DNA of 64,000 bases from Panulirus ornatus (Eukaryota > Arthropoda > Malacostraca > Decapoda > Palinuridae). Below are positions 1 through 13,000 of the stretch, piece after piece; position 1 is the first letter of the stretch, and each line of letters starts with the position of its first letter. The notes beneath the pieces are model-generated. The model saw only the letters and a list, made by a program, of their open reading frames with translations, was not told the origin of the DNA and ran no database searches. Made by a program: the position numbers and the translations under genes. The stretch covers positions 20,600,617 to 20,664,616 of the forward strand of contig NC_092250.1 in NCBI RefSeq assembly GCF_036320965.1. Direction: 5' to 3'.

Positions 1-260
1 ATGTGAAATGTTTGGGGTAAACCATGGAAAGGTCTTTGGGGTTTGGATGTGGATAGGAAGCTGTGGTTTTGGTGCATTACACATGACAGCTAGAGACTGA
101 TTGTGAACGAACAAGGCCTTTTTTTGTCTGTTTTCCTAGTGCTCCCTTGCTGAAGCAGGGGTTAGTGATGCTGTTTCCTGTGGGGCGGGGTAGCACTAGG
201 AATGGATAAAGGCAAGCAAGTATGAATATGTACATGTATATATATGTGTCTGTGTATGTG

Positions 261-303
<43 letters not shown>

Positions 304-425
304 GTATGTATATGTGCATGTATGGGCATTTATTTATATATATTTGGATATGAGTGAATGGGCCATTCTTCATTTGTTTCCTGGTGCTACCTAGCTGATG
401 CAGAAAACATCAATCAAGTATCATA
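1..425 (+). mobile_element. RTE-like 3' UTR fragment (older subfamily)
   Basis: It starts at the window edge with the conserved segment 'gggtaaaccatggaaag' and continues through 'gtgcattacacatgacagctagagactga', a TG-rich tract with (TA)n at about 268-297, and the terminal module (cctggtgctacctagctgatgcag...atcaagtat). The layout is the same as the 3' UTR at 43575-43956, so both belong to one older subfamily. Confidence 0.75.
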
Positions 426-445
426 CATATATATTTTTTTTCATA

Positions 446-661
446 CATATTTGCCATTTTCCCAGTTAGTGAGGTAGCATTAAGAACAGAGGACTGAGCC
501 TTGGAGGAAATATCTTTACTTGGCCCCCTTCTTTGTTCCTTTTGGAAAATCAAAAACAGGAGGGGAGGCTTTCCAGCCTCCTGCTTCTTCCCCTTTTAGT
601 CACCTTCTACGACACGCAGGGTATATGTGGGAAGTATTCTCTCTCTCCTATCCCCAGGGAT
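446..661 (-). mobile_element. TATCCC SINE copy (diverged)
   Basis: Read on the minus strand it runs from TATCCC.../CGTGTCGTAGAAGG through the GGGGAGG/GGCTGG segment and the 'cagtcctctgttctta' segment to the end module 'gctacctcactaactggg'. It is diverged but nearly full length. Confidence 0.75.
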
Positions 662-840
662 GATATATATTTATTCATATTTATTATACTTGATCGCCAT
701 TTTCCGTATCAGAGGCAGCACCAGGAAGCAGACGAAGAATGGCCCATTTACTCATATACATATATATCACATAACCCTCCAATGGTCAGGGTTCGAACCC
801 AGGACCTTATTTGTGCAGTTAGAAAGAAAAGGTAAACTTT
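662..840 (-). mobile_element. RTE terminal-module fragment with tRNA-like box B
   Basis: On the minus strand it contains 'ggccattcttcgtctgcttcctggtgctgcctctgata', a diverged copy of the RTE terminal module. Beside it at about 786-798 lies ggttcgaaccc, a perfect match to a tRNA internal box B. Whether the two belong to one SINE cannot be decided here. Confidence 0.45.
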
Positions 841-932
841 GACAATTATTTTGAATATTCATAATATATTTGATAATGATAGTGGGGTTGTTATTATGAA
901 AATTTCACTATCAAATTTTTTTTATTTCATAG

Positions 933-1022
933 GTTGGATGTAATGTTGTTTACAACTGTGGTGACAATGCTGAGTGTTCCTATGATCAAGCTGCTAAAGG
1001 ATACCGTTGCAGGTGTAGGGAG
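933..1022 (+). CDS. Ndg: Nidogen exon a (EGF-like, first half)
   Basis: The exon follows a T-rich tract and AG at 931-932 and ends at GAG|gtaggt. It is 90 nt long and phase 0 at both ends. It encodes the first five cysteines of an EGF-like domain (VGCN..NCGDNAEC..YRCRCRE). The sixth cysteine comes from the next exon (GFQGDGFFC). It is the leftmost exon visible. Confidence 0.85.
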
Positions 1023-4000
1023 GTAGGTAGTTTAAAGAATATGTGATGTTGTTGTAATATTGGAGAATGGGTGTATGCCTCTGGTTATTGTAGGTCTGTA
1101 GGGAGTTATGCTGATTAAGACAAAAGAATATGAGTTATAACCTTTGCTTTGCTTCACCTTCTATGTTTAAAATTGATGTGTACAAGTCTGTGGCTCACTG
1201 TCTTTTAGTTCATAATCCTTTTTGAGTATCATTTGTGTAGCCGTTTTCTGTAGTTATTTTCTGCATTGATTTTACTGATGTCAGTAGATATTTACACATA
1301 TCCCCTATATTTTTTTAGGATTTTTCTTCGGGCCTGAACAATATGCTATACACCATACTGCTTAGATATTTTAGCAAGATGTTGTTGTGGATCATAGTTT
1401 ATATAATTAGTCTGAAAAATGAAAGTACTGTGGCCACAAGTATCAATGGAGGTGACAAATCTCCAGTAGTTAGCTATTTACCAAGTACCTTATATAACCC
1501 AAAATCTGCTATGTTGCCCAAGCCCATTTTATTTCAGGTACTCAGCAGGCATTGAAGAGATCTTGTGTAGAGTCCTTCTTACATCAACATAGATTGCGTT
1601 CTTGCTCAAGCTGTAAGAAAAGGCAATAAGTTGTTTACTTTTTCTTAGTATACCTTAAGATAATCGACACACTTTTTTGGCGACCAACATTGTATGAGCA
1701 GAATATACCCCAGTCATAACTTTGGTGAGCAAAAGGAAAATATAGTAAGAAAAAAGAATGAAGAAATTAATCAGAACTCTCTTGGTGTCTGTAGATCTGC
1801 TATTTAAAGGAAGATGGGTCATAGGAAGAGGAGAAAAAGAAAGAGGGGAGAAAGTTCGACAATTTTGCTGTTAAGGAAAGGAGGTATCATAACTGTCAGT
1901 CCTCATGTGGCTGGTGTAACTGAGATGCAGCAGCTAGACATGAGTCATGGGTCCAATCCTTGTTAGAAGGGACACATGCACACATTTCATGGTGGCAGTG
2001 GTCAAAATGATGCCTATAAGATAGAGAAAGGATGGCGGCATCATGGCAGACAGAGAGGGATGGTTAGAGATAAATGATGTCTGGTGAATTAAAAGTGATG
2101 GAAAGCATTTGATTCTGCACTGACTTATAGAAATGGAAAAAGAACCCTCCAGAAAACTTTAGCAATACTTCATACTCAGGGGATTGAATACCCTAGTAAA
2201 TATAAGATGGCTGCCCACAAGATAAATGATTTTGGCATTTCTACAGTACCCTGAGCTTTTGGAACAGATTTTTTTATATATTGATTGTGTGTGGTATCCA
2301 GGATAGAGTGGAGGATATAGTTATGCCTGACATGTTTATGTTATTATAGGGATGAAGAGAAGTGTTTTGAAAGTGATCTGAGGGAAACAAGTCTATCTAT
2401 ATTAAAATCAATTGATTTCTGAAGATTCCTTTGAAATAAATGAAGACAAAGGAATCTGTCATTTGGTATTTACTTCCTCTTGCTAAATTCCAGCTTCTGT
2501 GCCCTGATATTTAATAGGAAGTAAAGAATGGTAGCCAAGCATAAGACAGTATTAGCTACATTTTTAGGAATGATGCATATTTAGATGAGACATTCATAGC
2601 TAGAAATTTATCAGTTTCAAGATAGCTGGACCTTAAACTCATAACACATAAGTATTGTATTCATTGATTTTAGTCTCTCTCCAATGTTTTAGTAATATTT
2701 GTGCTCACTTGAATTTTTTTTTTTGAACAATCTGAGAGTCCTGCTGCCTTTTGGTGATGCACTAAAGGCTAAGAACCAGCAGCATAGTCCATCAGTTATG
2801 CCAGGGAGTAAAAGGGATGAGCGATTAAAAGTGATGGATTTGAATGTCAGGGGGATGACTGATGAGAATAAAGGAAAGGAGCTTGGATGAGCTGGGGAGT
2901 GAAGAAACCCATATCCTTGGGCAGAGTGTATTAAGAGAAAATGGAAATGTTGAATGCAAGTTGCAGAAGGTTTTGAAAGGAGTGATATGGATAGGAATGA
3001 ATGAAAATTATCAGGGAAGAGGGAAAGAAGGATATGCAATTCTGCTATCAACAAAGGTATGGGAGGGTGTTACAGGGCATGGATGGAATAGTCAAGATTA
3101 GTGTGGGTGAAAGGAAAGATTGGAATGGTGCACTTTGCATGGGTATGTGTGTAGGTGCCTGTGAATGAGAAGACTCTTCAAGGTAAGGATGAAATGAAGC
3201 ATTTCTTGAGATTTTTAAATGACTGTACAAATGGCTTTGAGAAGGAGAGCAAGGTAGTTATAATGGGTGATATGAATGTGAAGATGGGATATGATAAAAG
3301 TGGTGAGACAGTTGGTAAATGGAGAGTGCCTGGAGTAAATAAGAATGCAAGTTATCTTGGGGATGTCTGTGCTGAGAGTTTTTTTTTTTTTTCCTTGCAA
3401 GTGCCTTTTTTCAACACAAAATGATCTACATGTATCCGTGGATGAGAAATAATGGAAGAAAAGAACAAAAGGGTTTGACTATGTGGTATTGGATGAAAGG
3501 ATGAGAAAAGCTGTGGTGAATGCTAAAGTTGTGAGAGGATTCTTTGAAGACTGTCTGGTTTGCAATTCTTGTGGAGGTGAGGATCAGGGAGAACTGGAGG
3601 AATGGTGTAAGGAAGAATGGAGAGGTAAAGATTTTGGCAAGTGAGAAGACTGATAAGAATGAATGCAAGGATGAGTATGAAAGAAAGGTTACCGAAAGTT
3701 TAGAAGGAAATACAGTAAATGTAGGGAGGGATACAGTCATGTGTGGATGAGGGATTCAAAGAGTCTAGAGAAAGACTGTTTAAAGTTGTAGAATTAGTAG
3801 TTTTTTACAAGGTTGTGAAATATAAGGATAAAAGGGAAATGCATGGTGGATACATGATGTTAGAAAATGCTGTGGAAAAGAAAAAAAATGGCATATGGTA
3901 GATTGTTTAAAAGGACTGTACCAGTGGAAGTTCAGTAAAGGAGAAGGGAAGAATATGAGATCTGTAAGCAAAATGTTGAGAGGTGATAGAGGAATGAGAT

Positions 4001-7000
4001 CTGCAAGCAAAATGGTAAGAGGATAATAGAGCAAGTCAAAGGGGGATAGATGAAGATCTTGGAAAAAAGTTGAGTGAAAAGTCATGGGAAAAAAGAAATT
4101 GTTCTGGAAGGTGAAAAAGGAAAGAGGTTGATGAAAGAATGGAAATGGAAATGTGAAAAATAAGGAAGGGCAGTTGCTAAATCAAAAGGAGGGAGCAAAA
4201 GGAAGATGGAAAGTGTTCTGAAGAACTGATGAACATGGGTGAAGGTGAGGCAGCAGTATTGGTACAAAGGATAGAAGTAAAAGGATATAATTGCAGGAAA
4301 TTGTAGCAAGAATAGAGGTAAACAAGGATGATAATGAGGTTGAAGGTAGGAAAGGCACCTTGAGTGGATGGTATTATGGCTGAAATGTTGAAATATGGAG
4401 GAGAAAGTATGATGAGTGAATGCATTTGATATGGAATTTAGCATGGAAACAGAGGGTTGTTCCTGAGGATTGGTTGAAAGCCATTATTGTTACTTTACTC
4501 AGTGGAAATTGTGCCAGTGATGTATGCATCAAATATAGGGAAAAAGTCTGTTAAGTATATCAGGAAAAGTTATGCAAGAGCATTGATTGATAAAGTGATG
4601 AGTGTGACTGAATGCCAAAATGTAGATGTGTGGAATGGATTTTTGTTGTGAAATTACTGTGAAAAGTATATAGTGAAAGGTAAGAAATTGTATACAGCTT
4701 TTATGGATCTGGAAAAAGCATATTACAGAGTCAAATGGAATGCTTTATAGGTTGTATTAAGGATATATAGCATAGGGGGACAAATGTTAGATGGTCTGAA
4801 AGCATTGTGTAGAGTACCATATGCATGTGGAAGAGTGGATAGAGTTGAGTGAAAGTTTTTGTATACATATGAGTGTGAGGCAGGGCTGTGTGATGTCACT
4901 GTGGCTTTTTAACATATTTATATGGATTGAGCAATAAGAGAGATGAAAGCAAAACTAGGAAAAGGGGGTGCAGAGATTGATTGTGGTGGTGAGATATGGT
5001 GGTTAGTGACAAGCATGTTTGCATATTATACTGTGTTGTTTGCTGAGAATGAAGAGAAGTTGCAGAAGGGTGCAAGTGTGTTTTATAGTGTTTGTAAGCA
5101 TAGGTGATTGAAGATAGATTTAAGTTAAAGTTATGGTGTTTGAAAGGAAACAGAATGAAAGTATAGATTTTGCAAAGCTCTATAGAGTGAAAGAAGAATG
5201 TGTACTAAACTTTGTTATAGATATGGGGAAGAAAGACTGGAAGAGGTGAGAGAATTTAAGTATTTAGAAGCTATCTTGGGTATGTTTGGTGATATGGAAG
5301 GAAAGATGAGGGAGAAAGGAGTACAGTGTAGAGGAGTCATTAGGTCCTATAATAGAATAATGAAGGGTAGAGATATAAGTGTGGAAATGAATAAGATATT
5401 AAGGGACAGCATAGTCCTCCTGGCCCTGACCTATGCAGCTGAAAAATGGATGTGAGATGAATCACCGAGTTCAAGAATCCAGGCTAGAAATGAGTTGTCT
5501 GTGAGGAGCTTGTGGTATAACTAGATGGATAAAGTGAGAAATGAAGGGGTATATGAGAGATTTGATATGCAGTGGGAATTAATATTGGAGTGGTAGAGAG
5601 GGTGAAACATACAACCTTGAGGCAGTTTGAGCATGTGGAAAGAATTCAAGACTGGGAGTATACAAGGAGAATTTACGATGATCTGATGAAAGGGCAAGGT
5701 GTGAGAGGAAGACCACCTGTGGAAGAGTATTGATGTGAGAGAAATGGTGGAAGAATGCAAGGAATGGTGTATGTGAAGGAGGCATTTAAGGACACAGATA
5801 TGAGGAGACTCTTTTGCTGTGGCCACCTCCTTGATGATAGTCCCTGAAGGGAACAGGCATCAGAGATATACATAGATAGATTGATGTACCCAGTCTGGAG
5901 AAATACTTGAATATGTAGACTAGCATATTTTGTCTAACATGAAATTATTTGCAACTGTGATTGAATCTAAATTTTTTCTTGGAAGTTCTTGAAATACATT
6001 CAGTTGAAAAGACATTTGTTATCTGTCTTTGTGCCTGGTAAAATTATTGACTATTGATTTACATAGATAGGTTATTGGTTGCAGATTATTCAAGTTTCTT
6101 TTATGTTAACTTTGTGACTCTGTGATGATGCATCCCTTACACTTGCAGTTTGCAACTTACTATGTATGCATGTTTATTAAGCTTGTATTTTCAGAGCTGT
6201 TTTTGGATCACTGTCGCACCAGATTGTAAGCTAGATGCACAGTATGTTATGAAGACAGGATCCATTGGTGTTGATTTAGGGAAATATGTGTGTTCCCAAA
6301 TATCTTTTTTTAGAATTGATTTTTCTAGCTCCTAAATTGATGCTTCCATGCAACTTGATAGGATTTTTTATCTTTTTTTGGGATAGTACGACATAGTGTA
6401 AGCTGAGGGCATGCAATAAGAGTTTGCCCACCAAAGCTTTTAGTATGCTCAATGCGCATTGTATATACTAGTACCTACTGAGTGGTCATGTCTGAAGTAA
6501 GGTGGTGCTTTGTTCAGGGCACAGGCAATATAGCAAGTTTTTCTCTTTCGGTTAACAGGTAACTTATGGCAATTGTACAGAGTGTACTTAAAATTGATTT
6601 TTTGTATTCTTGGAAAATGCTTTCGAAGTTTTCTCTCAATGTATGATTTATACACTTTCTCACATAGAACAACTTCAGATATTTGTAACATTACTTAAAG
6701 AATTTTCATGTTGGATACTCTCATGTATTAGATGCAGATGTTCTGTCCCTGTATGAAAGAGACTGTAAATAAGAATGCCCATATCTTCAAGCCTTTAGGT
6801 AATAAGGAACAGTTGAAGCAAATATGGTCTTTGCCTGTGATGATCTTTTATAATTGATTTCATAAATACTTTCTCTTTACTTTTTTTTGTACTTTCATCT
6901 TGTATTTCATCCTTAGGGCTTCCAAGGTGATGGCTTCTTCTGTCGGTCATCAAGATCATGTCAGGCAGATCCTTCACTGTGTCATCCTCAAGCTAGTTGT

Positions 7001-10000
7001 CAGTCTGATCCTCTCTCCACCTTTGGGTTTTCATGCAGGTGCCGAGAAGGCTTCACTGGTGATGGGTATACTTGTCAAGGTAAATTTTGATATTCATTGT
7101 AGAGTAAAAGAGTAGAAGTGTAGATGAAAAATATCAGTATCTTTCATTACATTAGATCTCTGTTTCTTCCATACTCTATACTTAAGATATATAACTAGTG
7201 TTATAGAAGATTTGATATAGCTAGTGCTGCAGTGAATATTTAGAAATCTGCAGACAAATATTTTGCTAATATTGATACTTAATCATTAGGTATCTAAAAC
7301 AATAACAAAAGTTTATAGTAATGAATTTTTTCTAGTCTGCAAAAGCTTATAGATCTGTGTCCCCAAACAAAAGGTCCTTGATTATTGCTATTCACTGGTT
7401 TATCTTAGTTGTAATTTTACATTCATTTTGAAATGGTTACCAAAGTTTCATATCAAACTTATGCTATTTTGGTAAGACATGTTAGATCTTATGAGAATTT
7501 GATTGATTTGATTTAATCTCCAGATAGCTCAAAAAGTGTTGATTCTCTGAAATGTAATGATGTTAAAGTGAATACAATGAGTAACAACAATAATTAGTGG
7601 AAATTCCAGAATACTTTGTATATGTGAGGAAAAGAGTGTGTTCTTACATGTCACTCTTATTTTGAGTTTTTCAACATTATCATGCGAGTTTGTAATTGCC
7701 ATCCCCCTTCCCTTTGCTTGATTATATTCTAGCAACCCACTTAGTTGAAGATGTGTTAGAGCAAGGTGAGAGGCAGTATGCCCTTGATTCACCTTACTAT
7801 GCGAACTATGCGAATGGGAATAATATTAAAGATGGTAAATGAATGCTTATACTAGCTGATTGTAGTTTATCATTCAAATTTGATTTACACAGTTTACATC
7901 AAACCTCTTCATATTATTTCATCTATTCCTTCCAGAGGCACCAGATCACGAAAAAAACTTGTTGCTTATCAACCAGGGGATATCTGTCCTTCGTATGCCT
8001 ACTGATGCACGTTCTGGTGTTGGCTTTCCTATCCATGTTCAGCCAATCATGACAGCTGTTGGTGAGTACTAAGTACATAGTTGCTGAGCAGTCACAGTTT
8101 CATAATTGGGCATTTCATAACCAACCGCCATCCTATATCCTCAGATATCTCCTCCCCTGTCAAACAAGACACTAACAAAACATATCCACACCATAATGAC
8201 AAAACAACTGCTCTCCAAATACGCAAAACAACTGCCCTCCAAATACTGTCTTAAGCACTAGTCCACCAGACATAAATGCATCTGAAACTACACTCCTTTG
8301 CCATATGTGAATTATAGTTTTTAATCTACTTTCAACATAAGACCTGTCATGTCCAAAATATAACTACCATTGTCAAGACTCTGAACACTTACTGCTCCAT
8401 TTTTCTTTGCCCACCCCACAAATGATGCACATACAACATAATCACATTTCTTAACCAATGATCATGCATAGTAGGCATGGCCAGCTTCTTAAGCACTGCT
8501 GAAGCCACATAAATGGGGATTATAGGGCAGGAAGGTAAGGACAAAAGTAAAGTTACTTAAGGTGGGAGATTGCAGCTGGTTGTAGTTATTGAGTATAATA
8601 CTTATAGGAAGGCAAGATGGGATCAGAACATTGAAATCATGGGATTCAAAGGGATGCAGATGACTGTGAAAAGAGTTATTGTATGGGAAGAATAAGGATT
8701 GTGAAATATGAATGGCAAGAATATTAAAGGTGTTGATTGAGTTCTAGGAGGGTGCTAATCACTGCATCTATATTGGAATTCTGTGTAGATACATAAGTTT
8801 GCTTTTCCATCTTTCATTGCTTTCTTCCATCGATTGGTGTTTGACACAAAAAATAACATTCCTTGATGAATCACATGATCATCAGAAGTTAACTGTTCCT
8901 TGCATGCCTGTCAACCTCCTGAAAATCAGGCCCAGTTACTGCAAAGCCTCCATTGCTTTATTCTTTAGTCTCCCTGTTGGCCTCTCCCTTTCCCTTGTTT
9001 CTTCCACTTCTGAAGCATCGATCCTCATAGTTACTCTTTCTTTCCTCATCCTATCTATATATCTATACAATTTCAGCAAACCTTGGCTGTACCCCTCAAT
9101 TAGACTTCTTTGACTACCACACCTCTTTAGATGATCAACCAGCCTTACACCACATATTTTCAACAGGTATTTCATTTTCATCATAACCACCATTCTTTCT
9201 GTTGTGTTGTAGGCCCAGGACTTGTATCCATACAACACTTTTAACACATCTGTTCCTGTAAGCCATAACAGACAGTGACCTCTCCTTGCACATGCTCCTA
9301 AATGCACCTATCATCTCAGCCATCATTTCACCCTATGACTCGCTTGAATCCCCATGGTACTATTCATTATCAGGTACACTTGCAAATAAAACTCTACTTC
9401 CATCAGATCCTTTCCATTCAAAGTTACACTCAAACCATCCTTTTTCACCCCCTTTCTGCATTGCAGTACCTTACTTTTGTTCACATGTACTTTCAACTTT
9501 CCCCTTTCACACTCCTGAATCGTCACCAGCATTTTCAGTTCCTTCTTGAGTCTGCCACCAGCACCATGTCATCTGTAAGCAACTGCGAGTTCACTTTTCA
9601 TGCTTCTTCCACCTGATCCCATCATGCTGTAGACTTGCACCTTGCTCAAAAACTATTATATTTATCCCTCACAGTCCCTTCCATAAACAGATGAAGTAAC
9701 CATAGTGACATCACACATCCCAAATGAAGACTCCCCTCACTGGAAACCACTCAACTTCCTTCCTTCCTACTCGCACATATGCCTTACTCTCCTGATAAAA
9801 CTCCTCACTGCATTTAGTAACTCACATGGCATTTCTTTCAACCCTCTCATATGCTTCTTCAGATATCTAAATGTTACATACAATTTCTCCTCTTTCTCTA
9901 GATAGTTCTTACGCAACTTCAAATCAAGCACTTTGTCTGCATACCCTTTACCTATCGTGAAGCAAATTTGTTCCTCCCTAGTAATGTTTTGTGCTCGCCA

Positions 10001-13000
10001 CCACCCTCTTAATCAGCACTATTCCATCCTGGTTACAGCAGTGTTCATTCTGATGATGCAGTCTGAGCCTTAGAAAGCATATCCTCACTTGGCTTTTTTT
10101 TTTTGTTCTTGTTTTTTAGAAAGTAATAATACATGATGGAAGAATTTCCAGTTGCTCTTGCTTCTGTTAGTCACTTCAATCAATATGTGGGAGATGCATT
10201 AGCAACATTGCCTTTCCTAGCTGGAAAGGAAAACAAAGCAGATTTATGTGGATTTAGGATGCCAAATGATTGTGGGTTTTAGAAGATATTTATTGCACTG
10301 GGGAAGATGTCATTAGAATAGGTTGAGCATATAATGTTTGGAATAAGATAAATGAATTGATGGGAACTATGAAAGAGTTGAATTCACGTATCAGCTATGG
10401 AAGTGTTTGAGATTTAGTGGCGGAAAATAGGTTCAGATAAGTTGATTATTTATACGAGTGATAGACCAGGCAGTTGAATAGCAGTTCAAAAAGGATTACA
10501 CTGAAAAAAGACTGCTTATGACAAAAGTATAGATAGAATGATAAGTAAAGGGACAAATAGGGTAATCAGTACTATTATTATTATTATATTATTATTTTGC
10601 TTTGTTGCTGTCTCCCGCGTTTGCGAGGTAGCGCAAGGAAACAGACAAAAGAAATGGCCCAACCCACCCCCATACACATGTATATACATACACGTCCACA
10701 CACGCAAATATACATACCTATACATCTCAATGTACACATATATATACACACACAGACACATACATATATACCCATGCACACAATTCACACTGCCTTTATT
10801 CATTCCCATCGCCACCTCGCCACAGTACTGTGTGTAGAATACTTTATTGGAGGTTTTAATTGATTTGTTGCAGCACTAAGAATGAGTGATGGAATGGATG
10901 AGAAGCATTTTCCGAATGTGATTCACTGAACTCTTGGTAATCAATGTAACAGAAAGGAAAATTATCAAAAAAAGAGAATATCATGTGTTCAGGAAATGTG
11001 TTTTCCATATATAAGAAAAATAAGTAGCTAGCTCATAGTTGTGCCTTACACTCTTGGCTGTACATGCCAAGTGTGCTCTTGCCAGTTGCTTGTTATATAA
11101 TTGAAAATGCAGTATACTAGATTTCTTTTTATGTCAGCAATGATACTGTAAGTGATTTTATGGCCACCTTGATATCACTTCCAGTATTTTCCTCTCTTAA
11201 TCTTCTTGATAACTTAAGTAATGACAAAGTTGCTTGGAAGTGGTTGTTATGGGATGGGAGTTGTAATGATTATGTGAACAGTAACTCACATTATTGAATT
11301 ATGTGGCTAACTGAGTAGTTGTCCAAAGGTGATATGCAAATAGTGTTGAGATAAATGACACTTCAAATGATATTCTAATTTTTTTTTGCTGGTGGAATTA
11401 TGATTGAAAACTAATTAGATTGATGACTGAGAATGTTTAATGAACTTTAACTTTAGGGGCTGATGTTGACTGTCTAGCTGGTCGGTACTACTGGACAGAT
11501 GTAAGGTCACCTTCAATTAGATCATCTAGATATGATGGTACTGAGCGGCAAGCTGTTGTTTCTGGAGGTACAGTAATATCTTTGTCTCATAAGTCTACTT
11601 TACTTTTGATTAGTGATGTTTTAGACTTCTTTCATATCCAGACTGCCTTATTCAATGTTCAACTTTTCTTCTCTTATATGTATTTGTGCAAAAAAGACCT
11701 AAAATAGAACTGTTTTTATGATATGTTTACACAAATAGGTGTGTAATTTTTATTTTCCTTAATGGCAATATTGACTAGTTTATATTTTCACTTATAGTTG
11801 TGTATTGTTTACCCATAATGGCTTGGTTACTTGTAATTATGGTTCCACTTGACACTAGCATTAAAGTATTTTGTGCAGGTCATTAAATTTTATATCTCTG
11901 TGGCTTTTGTAATGCTGTATAAGTAAAAGTTAGGAACACTAACATCGGTGAGAAAGTGCATTATGGCTCTCGCCTCATTATTGCTCACTGTTTTGCTCAT
12001 TGCAGAAGGAGACACCACCAAATGCATCTTTATGACACCCTTATGGGCTAGTTCAAAGGCCAATATCAGTACACTATCATCTTTATTATTATTGGAGAAG
12101 TTTTCTTGGTCAAAGAGCTGTGATGGAAAAAATTGCTGAATGGGGCATTTATGACATGAGACCAGTGGAGATGCATACCAACAGCAACATTGTTTACCTA
12201 TAAATGATATATAAGAACTTTATTGTCAGTAATATAGATCAAGATGAGTAATGGTCCCAGAACCAATCCAAGTGGCACTCTACTGGATACCTCAACCCAT
12301 TTGGAAAAGGCCTCTCTGACATGCTTTCTTTGTTCCCTCCCACTGAGATAGTTTTCTATCCATTGTAGGAGTTTCCTCCATATTCTTGCTTGGTGATCCA
12401 GCTTCTTAGTCAGCTTCCTATGTGGTACAGTGTCAAATGCCATCTGGCAGTTCAAATACAGATAGTCCATCCAGCCCTCCCTTTTGTTCAGGACTGAACT
12501 CTCTCTCAAGTAAAAATCTAAGAAGTCAGGTACACATGACCTCCTTTCCCAAAAAGCATGCTGTCTGCTAATGAGGAAATTTCTCCTCCTTAGAAAGTCA
12601 TCCCTTTGCTTTCTAATGGTCTTTTGCAGAATTTTACACACCACGCGCACTAGTGAGACCAGTCTGTATTCAATGCCTGTTTGGTTTCCTTTTTTATATA
12701 TAGTCATGATGTTTACCCTTTTCCATTTCCTTAGCACTTTGCCTCTCTCCAGTGACATCTTGAACAATAATTTGAGTGTTTGTCAAATGTTTCTTCGAAT
12801 GTCTTTAGCACATATGATGAAATTTCATCAGGACTGGTAAGCCTTGTATGGGTCAAGTCCTTTTAGTATTAACATTTTTTCTAGATATTTCAACCACTTC
12901 CACAACTCCCCATTTCATCTCACTTGGGGCTATAGTGTCTTCTACTGTGAAAACTCTTTTGAACTTATCATTAATTACCTCACATATCCTTTTTTCATCC